Shown: positions 11,579-23,414 of the stretch, in pieces | Layout: the number at the start of each line of letters is the position of its first letter | Numbering within the stretch: position 1 is the stretch's first letter | NCBI RefSeq assembly: GCF_001642475.1 | Contig: NW_019173932.1 | Coordinates: 682,001-746,000, forward strand | Direction: 5' to 3' | Length of the DNA: 64,000 bases | From: Fonsecaea monophora | Taxonomy: Eukaryota > Ascomycota > Eurotiomycetes > Chaetothyriales > Herpotrichiellaceae | The notes under the pieces: generated by a model | Told to the model about the DNA's origin: nothing | The model's database searches: none | What the model saw: the letters and a program-made list of their open reading frames with translations, nothing else | Translations under genes and position numbers: made by a program

Positions 11579-14231
11579 ATGCCTGTCAATGGGGTTCAGC
11601 ACGAGGAGGATTTGCTAGATTCAGGTAACTTGGTCATAGCGGTCCATATGGTGGTCTTGTGCTGACCTGTGGAAAGACAATTATGACCCTATCGAACACC
11701 TCGATCAGATATTCTCACACCCTTCGACACTCTCGTCGGTCAGCCAGACCTTCGAAATCCTCCAAGCCTATCAAGATGACCTTGACGACGAAATCGAGGC
11801 TCTCGAAGACGAGCAGATACAGTCAAACGCAGAATGTCTGCAGCGAATGGAAGCCTCGAAAGCCGAGCTGGCGGAGCTCTTCCAACGCATCGAGAGTGTC
11901 CGGGAGCGGGCACTGCGTACCGAGCGAAACATCACCGAGATGACGGCGGATATTAAGCAATTGGACAATACAAAGAAGAATCTCACGCTTTCGATGACAG
12001 CGTTGAAGAGACTGCAGATGTTGACGACCGCCTATGAACAGCTGCGGGCCATGAGCAAAACGAGACAGTACAGAGAATGCGCGCAGCTCCTGCAGGCGGT
12101 GATCCAGCTCATGGCGCACTTCAAATCCTACCGGTCAATCGACCAGATCGCGACGTTGAGCAGGAATGTAGCAGATATACAGAGAGAGTTGCTGGAACAA
12201 GTGTGCGAGGACTTCGAGATTACCTTCAGCAAGGAAGAGGTGGCTCAGAAACGAGGACTGCTTCACGAGGCGTGTTTGGTAGTTGATGCTCTGGGTGATG
12301 CTGCCCGGTCACGGTTGACCACCTGGTATTGTAACACGCAACTTCGTCAGTATCGGCATATCTTTAAGGGGGACCAGGAGGCGGGATCGCTTGACAATAT
12401 TGATCGGAGGTACGCATGGTTCAAAAAGACGCTCAAGATATACGACGAGGAACATGCTGCCATCTTCCCTCCGCACTGGCGGGTCAACGAGATCCTTGCC
12501 AACGTCTTTGCTGAAGGAACACGAGAAGACTACAAGGGCATCTTGTCTAGGACTACCCGCAACGGTCAGACCATTGATGTCCAGCTGTTGTTGTCATGTT
12601 TGCAGCAAACTCTGGACTTCGAGCACGCTCTCGAAAGGAGATTCAATCAAACGTCAAGAACCTCCATCGATACCATGGCATCAGCCAGTGACACACCAGT
12701 CTTTGGCCAGCCGATCTCGGACGCGTTCGAACCGTATCTGAGCTTGTGGGTGGAAGCACAGGATAAAGAACTCGCGGGCCTGATACCGCAATACAGGCAG
12801 CGGCCAACCAAACTTGCGGATGAAGATTTCTCCTCACAACATGTTATTGCCTCGTCGACAGAGCTGTTCAACTTCTACCGACACTCCCTCGCGCAATGTG
12901 CGAAGCTCTCCACGGGACAGCCCCTGCTCGACTTGTCCAAGGTTTTTGGCCGCTATCTTGACCAATATGCGCAGCAAGTTCTGCTGTTCTATATCTCCGA
13001 AAAACCAACAGGCGGCACCCCTTCTCGAATACCCTCTGTCGAAGATGTCATTTTGGTTCTCAACACGGCGGACTACTGTTTCCAAACTTCGAATTCTCTG
13101 GAAGAAAAGATCAAGAGTCGCATAGACGATGCGTTGAAGGATAAAGTCGATCTACAGAGCCAAGCAGATGCCTTCATGGGCATAGCGAGTGCGGCAGTCC
13201 GAGGTCTGGTCCGTCGTGTGGAAGTCGACTTGGAACCCAGCTGGCGTGAGATGCGAAACATGTCCTGGTCAAAGATTGAAATCGGAGAACATCAAAGCCC
13301 CTACATTACAGGTCTGGAGAATCGGATCAAGGACCGTTCCAGTGAGATCTTGGGCATGCTTCACAAACAACAGTATGCGCGGGCATTCGCAGATAATCTG
13401 GTCGAGCTGTTGGCGTCGACGTATGTGGCTAACATTGCCCAATGCAAGCCCATCTCAGAAGGCGGTGCTGAGCAGATGTTGCTCGACACTCACGCCATCA
13501 GGAACACCCTCACCCAGATACTTCCGGGTACACCGCCGCCACTTTTCCTCAAACGCGTCACTGCTGCTTTTGGCAAGATCGAGCCGCTGTTAAAAACCCT
13601 ACAAGTCCGACCATCACCCCCAGAGGCCCTCGTCCAAGCATACCTGATCCACATCTCCGACCTCTCGGAAGTCAACTTCCGCAAAATTCTCGAATTGAAA
13701 GGCATCCGCGCAAAGTCAGAACAAAACCACTTGGTTGAATTATTTCAGATGCACAAGTTCAGCCCACGGTACAAGGACACACTAGTGGAGAAGTCACCCC
13801 TGCTTACTCCTTTGAACCTGTCGGCATCCGGTACGTCCACTGGAACTGCGGTAACACCAGCAGGTGCTCTCCACAACCTTTCGGCATTGGGTAACTCTGC
13901 AGCGGCGTCACTGAGCACGGCAAATATCCCAGCGAACATGAAATTCGATGCTTCTGGACTGGGCAACGCAATCATTGACCGATTCAGCAGCCCCGGTCTA
14001 GGCACGCCTCGAGACGGAGCAGTAAGCCCACCGCCAACTGGAACAGGCATGCATACCACAGGCGATGGGGGCTTCTCCGGTGCAGAAGCCGGGGCAAAGT
14101 TGAATGAGAACTTGAAAAACATTGGAAAATTCTTCAAGAGGGACCTGGGTGGGTTTGGGGGTATAGGTCGATTCGGCAGTAGTAAAACCACGAGTCCGGC
14201 TCCTCCTGAAGACCGCGCAAACCACCGATAG
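11579..14231 (+). CDS. COG4: Conserved oligomeric Golgi complex subunit 4
   Basis: Exon 1 (11579-11624) encodes 15 residues plus one base. A 52 nt intron joins it to exon 2 (11677-14231), giving 866 residues and restoring the acidic N terminus DNYDPIEHLDQIFSHPSTL. The N-terminal half is coiled coil (about residues 35-130, ending LTLSMTALKRLQMLTTAYEQL). It is followed by the COG4 core with KTRQYRECAQLLQAVIQL and the conserved QYARAFADNLVELLA segment. The C-terminal 130 residues are Gly/Ser/Pro-rich and probably disordered, which makes it somewhat longer than animal COG4. COG is the eight-subunit tether for retrograde intra-Golgi vesicles; subunit 4 belongs to lobe A and contacts SNAREs and Sly1. 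The alternative start at 11847 would lose the conserved N terminus. Confidence 0.92.
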
Positions 14232-15101
14232 GATACCAAGAATGAAGCGAGTAACTGTGTGAAAACGTTAGTTGAAGGGGTTTCAATGGATTCATAATTG
14301 CACAGCCTCCGAAAACAATGCGAATGGGTCAATGCGGCATCAACCACGACTCTAAGGATCGATCCATTGTTTACAGTGTCTGCGTGTCTGGGGCTTTATG
14401 GAAAAGGGGCACCTAAGGGGCATAATGGACAATAATGACTAAAAACTGACCAATAAGAAACCCCAGCCTACCAAAGACGACTGCCAAGGACAGGCATCAA
14501 CTGTTCCTAAAATTGACTAGCGTACATCACGTGAATCTGCCTGACAGAGAGAGTGGGTCTCGCCTTTTTGCTTGATTCCGCCTACAAAAACTTCCCTTGT
14601 TCCCTTAACAAGCGACGGCAACCATCGCTTTTGTCAGTAGATTGATCTCTTGCCAAATCCTTTGTCATACCGTCTTCTTTAATCACTCGCTCTCACTGTC
14701 ACTCTTCGAATCCGACTATATTCACCATTTGGCTGTGACACTTGGACATACCGAGTACCTAATATACCCTTGGCAAATAATCCGCCACATACAAATCTTC
14801 AAGCCACATTCCACCAATTATCGCTTCAATATCCCGAATCTCGATCAGCTACATGCACAGACGCTGCCTTCAAGTCCATCGTTGAGGGAGTCTACTTACC
14901 GAGGGGGTTTCGAGTGGTTGTTGAACAGCCTCGCCTCTCGTCCATCATCAGCTCATTCGTTCGACTCGGCCACATTTCAGAGACAAAAGTTCGGATTTGT
15001 CTAAATACTAGGACCATCTACGCCATTTGAATCATTACCTACAACAGCCATTCACCACTTGACCGCCGTTCGCTTGGTCGTTCTGGGTCAGAGCGTTCAC
15101 A
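14232..15101. other. Intergenic between cog4 and the Mex67-like gene
   Basis: No gene seen. AT-richer sequence around 14270-14520 suits the cog4 3' end, and pyrimidine-rich sequence from 14640 suits the leader of the next gene. A CACGTGA E-box-like site lies near 14528. Confidence 0.45.
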
Positions 15102-16463
15102 ATGGCGTTTGGTAGGTCCGGGGACCCATCACAAGGCAATCAGTCCGCGGCGACACGGGACTTGGCGATCAAGGGATGGACCAACTCGAAACTCGCATCC
15201 ACACCAGACCAGGGAGTTGCCTCGTTATTGGTATTCCTCCGCAAGAAGTCTGGAGATCGCCAAATATTGTCCAACAAAGTCGTCGGCCGCGCGAGTAACG
15301 TCCTCATCATCACCGTCTATGAAAACGACAAAGATCGATTTTACCATTTAAACAATTTCCAGTGGGCTGGCAGTACTCTTACTGTCGAAGACTCAAGATC
15401 ACCCACCAACAATATCAATCGATTTCAGCAAAACCAGGCCCATGACCGGTCTCAAAATCATCACCCTTCCTCTCAACCATCTCAGCCATCAAGATCTGCT
15501 TTTGGCCAGAATGGCTCAACACCACACGGTCGTTACAACCAGCTACCCAGCGGACCTCGAGGCGGCGGAAACACTCACTACAACCAACCTCGAAACAACA
15601 CACGCTTTGGTGCACAAGATAACAGCAATAAGAACGACCCTCTCACAAACGAAGTTGAAAATACCATGATCTCCGTCCTACGCAGACGCTACGACCCTTC
15701 TCTGAAACTCCTAAGTCTTAACGCCCTCGGTGCCGATGAGGAACTCCTACAAATACCTGGAATACTCGGTTCAGATCCTGCGAAAGTCTTTGAGGCCATC
15801 TTTACTATCTGCAAAACCAAAATTTTCGAAACCCCCAGCAAACGTGACGAGTCGGTCCACAGCATTACACTTAGCGACAACGGTCTTGACACGGTGGAAC
15901 AGATCATGTCTTTATCAAGAACCTTTCCGCGCCTCCGAAATCTGGATCTCGGCAACAACAAACTTGCAAGCATGGATTCGTTGAAGTATTGGAAGAACCA
16001 ATTTCGTGATCTGGAGCATTTGATCTTGCAGGGCAACCCGGTCAACGATCTCCCAGATACATTGCCGACCCTGCGGCAGTGGTATCCAAAGCTGCAATTG
16101 TTCAACAACCTGCCCGTCGGCAACAATCAACCCATAGCGCCCAATGTCCAACAGCCGCCCTTCCAAGCTAACCCACCATTGCCTCTCCCGGCACAAGCGG
16201 TACCGGTGGTGGCCGGCCGCCTACCGCATCCCGAGATCCCGGCAGACTCTCTCTTCGGCGTTCCCCAAGCAGACAAGCCTGCGGAAATCCTCGAACGCGA
16301 GAAGATGGGGTTGCAGTTCAGTTTCGAGACGAAACTGAGGCTGGCTGCGGTGGAGGAGTGCCTGACAGCCAATAACTGGGACTACGCTCTAGCCATGAAG
16401 AACTTTCTGGAGCTGAAAGCGCAAGGCGCCATCCCGGCGGAGAAGTTTATACCCGGTGTTTAG
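15102..16463 (+). CDS. Mex67/NXF-like mRNA export factor lacking the NTF2-like domain
   Basis: Single exon of 453 residues. Residues about 40-97 (SLLVFLRKKSG to GSTLTVED) resemble the Mex67/TAP RRM-like domain. A Gln/Asn/Ser-rich linker follows to about 185. A leucine-rich repeat block at about 245-345 (LRNLDLGNNKLASMDSL, LEHLILQGNPV, PKLQLFN) is typical of Mex67. The C-terminal 55 residues are a TAP-C/UBA domain (LAAVEECLTANNWDYALAMKNFLELKAQG) that binds FG nucleoporins. Between LRR and UBA, where Mex67 has its roughly 180-residue NTF2-like domain for pairing with Mtr2, there are only about 55 Pro-rich residues. Canonical fungal Mex67 is near 650 residues, so this is probably a paralogue or a reduced form. 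It should bind RNA and nucleoporins, but Mtr2 binding is not expected. Confidence 0.85.
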   Translation: MAFGRSGDPSQGNQSAATRDLAIKGWTNSKLASTPDQGVASLLVFLRKKSGDRQILSNKVVGRASNVLIITVYENDKDRFYHLNNFQWAGSTLTVEDSRSPTNNINRFQQNQAHDRSQNHHPSSQPSQPSRSAFGQNGSTPHGRYNQLPSGPRGGGNTHYNQPRNNTRFGAQDNSNKNDPLTNEVENTMISVLRRRYDPSLKLLSLNALGADEELLQIPGILGSDPAKVFEAIFTICKTKIFETPSKRDESVHSITLSDNGLDTVEQIMSLSRTFPRLRNLDLGNNKLASMDSLKYWKNQFRDLEHLILQGNPVNDLPDTLPTLRQWYPKLQLFNNLPVGNNQPIAPNVQQPPFQANPPLPLPAQAVPVVAGRLPHPEIPADSLFGVPQADKPAEILEREKMGLQFSFETKLRLAAVEECLTANNWDYALAMKNFLELKAQGAIPAEKFIPGV

Positions 16464-17312
16464 GAAACCTTCGTGGACAATGGAGGTGACGCGGTCATGT
16501 TGGACATGGAGGATTTTTGAAAACGATGTTATTATTATACAGAATGGGCCTTTGAGCATGGCGCTCGTTTGGATAGCATTTTTAGCATGACTTTTGCTCT
16601 TCGGAGCAGGACCCCGAAGGAGGGCGAATCGCATTGTTATTGTACATCTGTCACTGCTAGTGTTTCATTATTGTCTTCTAGTTAATCGCCCGTTATAGCG
16701 GAACTTTTCTGGCGTAACAAAACTGGCTTTTCGATACCAATACCTTTCTTCGTGCGTGGTCGGCGTGGTCGGATAATAGATTTCGTGTAGCTTGCCGTCA
16801 CGTTTCGGTGCGCTCGGGCCCAGAGTTACGAGGCTCTCGGTATCGATTCGTCTTGACTCGCCAATGAGATCCGTCCCAAATAGGCCGACGGACTACTCGG
16901 TATCTTGAACTCCAATCGTCTGGAGAAACGTGGCCTGGATGGACGGGAGTTACGAATTGATCAAGAAGTTTCACATGTGAAAATCCAACGTCATGGTGGG
17001 CAAGTCAGAGAAGACCTCGACACACCATCCTGCGATGATCAATTATTCCACCTCCAACTCCACCAGGGTCACTTTCTATCATTGGCACATGTGCCCGCCT
17101 TAATGTCAGGAACCCGGACGCGTACCTGCGTCCTCCCTCCCCGTTCCATCCTGCCTGGTTCCCTGCTCCCCAGCGCTCTTCTTCTCTTCTCTTCCCAACC
17201 GTGTATGACTGTCGCCCTCGATCCTTCATGGAGCACGACGTGAAGCCCGTTCCTCGTCGCATCCTCCACACCGCCTTCTCGGCCTGTCGTTCCGGCCGCC
17301 CTGCCCTGCGAG
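16464..17312. other. Intergenic/leader between the Mex67-like gene and the lipase
   Basis: No supported gene. Pyrimidine-rich sequence at 17130-17290 looks like the leader of the lipase gene. An ATG frame at 16905-17243 ends before the lipase start and could be a long upstream ORF if transcription starts that early. Confidence 0.45.
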
Positions 17313-20300
17313 ATGCTTTGGAGTTCGCACAAAGAGAATGCATCTGCCTCTGAAGATGAAAAAACTGTTGGGGACTCGGATGACGATGCCCCAAAGGAAA
17401 TTGTTCTTGCGCAGCCGCAACAGGGACGGACCCTTCTGCCTGCGCCCGCGGCCGCGATTGTCAGTGGCGTCACCGGCCTGACTTCGTTCTATGTTCGTGG
17501 TGCAACCAAGATTGGCGGTTGGGGACTTTATGCTGGCAGAGAGGCTACACTCAAAACACTTTCCGTCAGTCGCAGTGCACTGGAGTCTATCCTGATTGCA
17601 GCGGGACGAGATGTCTCTACGCGAAGCAATGGCGACCTGGGACGCGCGGAAGCTGAGAATCTGCTGGAGAGGAGTGTACGTTTGAGGTATCGGTATTGAA
17701 TAAATGACACGGGGCTAACATCGTCACAGATCTCCGCGTTGCATTCGACCATCTCAACGACGTCTTTTGTCGCCTCGACGGGCTTCCACCTCACAGAAGC
17801 GTTCATGAACTCAATATCCGGTCTATCTATCCAAGGACTGGCTACACTGAATGCCATCCTCGGCTCTACTGAGTCCTCCCGTGCCGTCGCGGCAATCATC
17901 ACGTTGATCAGAGATGAACTCAACAAGCCCGAGATCGGTGGAACTGGCGAGGTGGTGACATACCTGGACCTTATTATCGCCACCATCGGTTTTGTGATGC
18001 TCCAGAGGTGGGGAAGACGGAAGACGGAGCTGGATTTTCGGGACGCTGGTGGTGAAGAGACTATTTGGGACGCGGTCATTGATGACAAGGGCTTTCGAGC
18101 CGATGTCGTGGGGACACGGAAGAAAGGCATGATCAGTATCCACGCCAATACTGGTGGCCCGCCAGTCACCTTTACTTCTCCAGATTGCGATGAAGATTTT
18201 GAGGCCTTGGAAAGGGGAACGGTGTTTGATGCTCAAGCAGTCGCACTGTCGGCGGAGAACCAGACAAAGCTGACCGACGAAGAGATTCGCGAGCGGATCA
18301 TGAGCCAGATACCATCTGGAGCTCGAGCCGTGATCACATCCGAGACCATCACCGCCAAAACAATTCGTGTCGACATATACGATGCTGAAACGGCCCATAT
18401 TGACCCTCCTCCGGGAACCATTATGGTGGCAGAAAGGCTGAACCATGAAAGCTCGACAAACGGCAACCAAGCTGGACCTCATCAAACTGTCATATTTCGC
18501 ACGTCTTTGAAGAGATCGAGCAGTAGGGAGAAACCATCGTCGAATGAGCCGCTGCGATTGACCGGTCATAACGGCTTAGGTCAAGACCACCACGACACCG
18601 ACGACTTGTTCATGATGGCTACCGCCCCGAAGCGAATTTCTATCGTGGATGAACCGATCCAGATAGATAACGGTACTTTCTCCAATTCGGACCGCGATGA
18701 GTCGGCAATCGAATCATCCTCACCACCAACCTCTTCTCCTCCAAAATTGCTAGGCCCTGTTGCCAATCAGAAAAAGAGTCGCCGGCCAGTTCTCAGTTCA
18801 AGCAAGTCATCTCCCAATGCAAGCAGTACCAGTCGTATACCACTTGTCAAAGGTAGAAAGGACAAATCAAGTTCAGGTGTGAAGAGTGATAAAGCTGGTG
18901 TCATCAAGAAAGCACTGATGACGCTGAGTCCGAGTCAGTCGTCAGCGGCGGTAAAGGATCTCCCAAAAGTACCACCACGGCAATCAAAATCATCCACCTC
19001 AGTGGCAGCACAGTCGCCCAGGTCTAGGGCGCCTTCGGCCAATCGCGAAGACGCCACATCAAGGAGAACTTATGCTTCGTTGACCCATGGCAATACGCCC
19101 CTGACAAGTCCGAGTTTACATCGGGCCACCGAGTCATCAACAAGCTATTTTGCCGTGCACGACCGGAGAAGAGACTCTATTGTCTCGCAGACCACAGAGA
19201 CATATTCTGTCCATTCGCATGAGAGTCGACCAAGCTCCCCCACCTTCACGAGGACTCGAACCCGAGTTGTGAACGGGTTGACACAGACGAGGTCGGAACT
19301 CGGACTGGCACTAGACGAGACTGAAGCTAGAGTCGACCCAACCACAGGCACAGTCCATCATAGACGCTCTCGGTCTTTTGTTCCTAGTCTGTATTCGATG
19401 GGGACCAGGGATTCTACAGAGGCCATCCTCTTAGCGCCAAAGGCCCCTATACCCCGGAAATCAATATATGAGGATCACAGTGTATTGGCTGCTCTCATCA
19501 CGAATGGGAAAGTGCCAGGTATCTTTCCTGATCGTCATCTTGTCAAAACGGTTCGACGATTTGCGAGGTTCGCATCGGCTTCATACGGGGCGAATTTCCT
19601 GCGGGTTATGGGCCTGACAACAGCAGAAGATGAGCTTAGCAAGTCGACGGAGCTCATGACCCTTGACGTCCACCACGAGCACAGCTCATTTTCCAGCCAT
19701 ACAGGCCTGCCTCCTGACACAATTCTGTTGTCATCCTTCTTTGATCCCCAAGGAGTTACTGGCAATACTGACTGGTCGCCCTCAGCCATATCGCCATTGA
19801 TCCATTTCATTTCGATCGATGACGATTCCAAAGCCGTGGTTCTGACGTGTCGTGGGACACTTGGCTTTGAAGATGTTCTGACCGACATGACATGCGATTA
19901 CGACGACTTGCTATGGCAAGGCCAGCGCTACAAAGTCCACAAAGGCATTCATGCTTCAGCAAGACGACTATTAGGTGGCAGTGGAAGCCGCATCATGGCC
20001 ACCATCAGAGCGACACTCGAACAATATCCCGACTATGGCCTTGTTCTTTGTGGGCACTCCCTGGGAGGAGCTGTCGCGGCCATACTCGCCATCCTCATTG
20101 CCGAACCTTCGTTTGACGAATCCAAGACCTCGTTTGTCACCGGCAGCAAGCCCAAACTCCTTACCCATCAATCCACGAACGAGTCGTTTACTTCCTACAT
20201 CCCTCCCATCAGTCTTCCACCAGGCCGACCAATCCACGTCTACGCCTATGGCACACCCGCATGTATGTCCGAGCTTCTCCGTGTTGCCACCCGTGGGCTC

Positions 20301-20879
20301 ATCACGACCGTTGTCAACCACGCCGATATTGTGCCTTGCCTCTCTCTGGGTGTTCTGCACGACTTCCGCACTGTGGCATTGCACCTCAAACACGACACGA
20401 CCGACGCCCTCGGTGCTCTCAAGACGCGAGTTTGGAGTCGTCTCAAAAACGCCGTCAAGTCCGCATTCTATAACAACCCGAGGGGGCCGCCCCCACCGGA
20501 AAACATTGCAGGCGATGGCCTCGGCGAAGATACTTGGGCATGGTCGGCACTGAAGACGCTACGCGCAGCAATGGTGAATGACAAACTGGTTCCTCCTGGA
20601 GAAGTGTTTGTGGTGGAAACGACCCGCGTCTTTGACAGACTGGAGCCAGACGTGGCGCGCGAGGCAGTCTTTGGACCTGACGACTCAAAGGACGACCGAA
20701 CGGAGAAGCTCTACAGGGCACTTGGGAGACCAGCCACGAGAGTGCAATTCAAGCTCGTGCGGGATGTGGAGACGCGGTTCGGCGAGCTGAGATTCGGGCG
20801 GGACATGTTTGGCGATCACAGTCCGGGCAGATACGAGGCGAGTCTGGCGGCGTTGGATAGAGGAATCTGTGAAGAATGA
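17313..20879 (+). CDS. Class 3 lipase, sn1-specific diacylglycerol lipase-like
   Basis: Exons 17313-17675 and 17730-20879 give 1170 residues. A long N-terminal region with Gly/Ala-rich hydrophobic stretches (SGVTGLTSFYVRGATKIGGWG, TYLDLIIATIGFVML) may be membrane-associated. A roughly 400-residue Ser/Pro-rich disordered middle follows. The alpha/beta-hydrolase lies in the last 450 residues: CRGTLGFEDVLTD, then the nucleophile elbow LCGHSLGGAVAA with Ser898, and HADIVPCLSLG with the probable acid Asp987. The catalytic His is C-terminal to this, perhaps within VLHDF. The layout resembles fungal and animal DAG lipases, which release monoacylglycerol at membranes. The first intron is 54 nt. Substrate is inferred from family only. 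Confidence 0.85.
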
Positions 20880-22046
20880 TTGTGGGTTTGAAGACTAATG
20901 ACGTTACGATATACGGTCAGACTGATGCCGTTTTCTTTATAAAATGAGGTAGTTACTATATACCATGTAATCAGAGATGTTCTTGATGACATATACGGCC
21001 TGCTTTAGATCTTTTGGATATATACATCCACGCTCGTGTTTGCTTCTTGCTTGCTTTCTTGCTTATTTGTAGAGATCCGCACCACCACCGACACCGCCAT
21101 AGTGAGGTGAAGTGAAGTGATTGTATTTGTCTTTGCGCTTCTTCCTCTTTTCTTTCCCCCCTTGTCACTCGCACACTCACTCACTTGCTCCGCCTATTTG
21201 TTGATTTATTGATCGGTAGTGACCCTCTCTCTTCACCTACGAAACACAATGTCTATACTATATATCATGTCATATATATACACACCCACACACGCAAGCC
21301 CGCAGCATGCCCGCGGCATGCCCGCCGCCCCCTTCTTTTCCCGACCCGGCTTGTTCGCGACATGATATATCTCCCCTAAGATATCCCTCGTCCGTCACGG
21401 CCAGAAGCGGCTATCGGTCCAGCATGACCCTCTGATGCTGAGATATGTGGACATGCGAGCAGGCGGCTCAGCTGGTGGGTGCTAGGCAGTGCGCGACGGT
21501 ACCCGGTGGTCATGCTGGCCGCTCTCTGCGGCCTGCTGCGCGTTAGTGATAGACGGCTTTGAGGAGAGTGGTAGGTATAAATATACCCATCTGGAGCGGT
21601 GTCGTGGTCGAGGCTTTCTTGAGATATCTCTCTGTACAAATACAGAAACAGCAACAGAAACAACAACAACAAGAACAAGAACAACATTCTTGCTGAGCTT
21701 GATATCCACTCCTTCGGTGCGAGAAAGGACACAATAAGAAAGAAAACCGACAGGGAAAGACAGCGAGGGACACCAAGGGATACCACTATATTATAGCCAT
21801 ACAGCTATAAATCGTGTATCGCTAGAGAGGCGGAACGAACGACGGCAGTACAACGACAGCACCCCATCACCACCAACAACAACAAGAAACTCACTGTGAC
21901 ATCGGGGAAAGATCTCTCGTACAGCCAGCCGGGGAAAGCAGACCTTGTAAGTCGAACATGAGGGTGATGAATGAGGGACGTGGAATCTGACCAGATCTAG
22001 GAAAACCAAAGTCTAACAAACCTCCACGGTTGGGGATCTGGTCAAG
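20880..22046. other. Intergenic with simple-sequence tracts; promoter of the secreted-protein gene
   Basis: No gene seen. A TA/CA-rich tract lies at 21258-21300, a CAA/GAA-rich tract at 21640-21690, and a TATA-like TATAAAT at 21806-21812 about 240 bp before the ATG at 22047. A second TATAAATA occurs near 21576. Confidence 0.5.
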
Positions 22047-22632
22047 ATGCATTTGTCAATTGGCGGTGGTATGGGCATGAGCTTTGTCGGACTCTCGTAT
22101 ATTCTTCTCGCCGGTCTCGGGCTGTTGGGGCTTGTCGCTGCACGTTCCGATGTGGTTCACCATTGTCCACCCCGTATGGTGCGCCGTCGTTGTGGGATAC
22201 GAACCAAACGACCCTACCCCCCAGTCGGACCGGCCAGTTGTCAAATGGATCAGTCAACCAGCCGAGGCAGTCTTGACCAGCCACTTCCTCGACAATCCGC
22301 AGGACACGGGTGTGGCCATGATGTGCACGCGCGACCCTTCTGCGTCGACACCGCTGGTCACGCAGCTCGAGAATGCTTGGGAGCAGGACGAGGGCAAGAC
22401 GTATTTCGACGTCAGTAACATCGCAGGGGCGCCTTTTGTCAACGAGGGCTTCGAGATGGACGTCGACGACCCGGAAGATCCCAGTCTCAGTCTTGTAAGT
22501 TGTCGTGGCGCCTCTTGTGGGCCGGGAGACACGAACTGCAACGATGTGTACAACAAGTACAACGACGACTTTCAAGGGATGAGGACTTGTTCCGATTCGG
22601 TCAATATCAAGTTGACCTTGTGCTCGGGGTGA
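22047..22632 (+). CDS. Small secreted Cys-rich protein (thaumatin-like/BYS1-like?), reading frame interrupted
   Basis: The ATG at 22047 opens a signal peptide (MSFVGLSYILLAGLGLLGLVAA), then SDVVHHCPP. The conserved-looking remainder is one frame over: VWCAVVVGYEPNDP through LENAWEQDEGKTYFDVSNIAGAPF to a Cys-rich C terminus ending KLTLCSG (stop 22632). The frames meet at a CCCC run, 22170-22173: one base fewer would join HHCPP directly to VWCAVV. The alternative is a 64 nt intron, 22174-22237, but its donor GTATGG is weak and no branch site is visible. Spacing of FDVSN and the C-terminal cysteines recalls small secreted thaumatin-like or BYS1 proteins; that is a weak resemblance. A GTAAGT at 22496 is probably not a donor, because removing it would delete four conserved-looking cysteines. 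Confidence 0.5.
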
Positions 22633-23414
22633 GGGGGACGGCGTTTCTGTGAGCAGAGTTGTTATGGTGGTTTGGATGACTTGGACCTGGGACGGATGAA
22701 CACAACACCCCCGTACTACTTGTCCTGTATGTCTTGGATAGTAGCGAGTTTTGCCTGGGTGGATTTCGGCCCAGGACAGAATGTCTCCAGTTCCAGCTCG
22801 AGAGCTCGTGGATTAGGACCTAGTCTGGCAGTCTGGACCAGACGATCACGGGCCATCATCCATAGTCATTCCATAAGCTCGTCCTGGGTGACGGTGACTC
22901 TGAATCAAAGCTTGACCTTGGGGCTGGTGGCGGCACAGGAGACGTAACCGGTAGCTGGAAGAATCCTCACAAGCAGTGAATCATCCTTGTCGCCGCACGA
23001 GGAATTGCCTGATGACTCCCCCAGCGTGGCGGGCGTCGTTGTTGATTGGAGGAAAACTCACCTTTGCCCGGCCTGCGCCATGCACGATTACACAATTTTC
23101 CCACCCGGCGGATTTTGGGAATGATTCACACATCCTCCTCCTTGCCATTCACCACCGAACAAGGCCAGAACGAGAGAAAAAGACCAGCCAGACATAGAAA
23201 CAAAATTGCCTCCTATCCTGTTGTCGACCGCTTCTCGGAAAACGAATATAAAGCAAACACCCGCACCTAGGCGGCCGTCTCCTCCCCTCGATTCGCTTCA
23301 CTAAACAAACTGCGCTCGACCCCGCCGTTCCCTTTCATACCCTTTCGTCGACCTTTTACCCTCACCCTCTTTACACCAAACACCCACCCAAAACAAAGCG
23401 GCTATTGAGTGAAC
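22633..23414. other. Intergenic; eIF6 promoter
   Basis: No gene seen. TATAAA at 23247-23252 lies 163 bp before the eIF6 start, and C-rich/CT-rich sequence from 23280 fits its leader. Confidence 0.5.

Noticed and set aside
14695..14715. TTCGAATCC resembling a tRNA B box
   Set aside because: No acceptor stem, D arm or anticodon arm could be paired around it.
22496..22558. GTAAGT...AAG possible in-frame intron in the secreted-protein gene
   Set aside because: Removal would delete several cysteines that fit the Cys-rich C-terminal pattern, and no good branch site is present.
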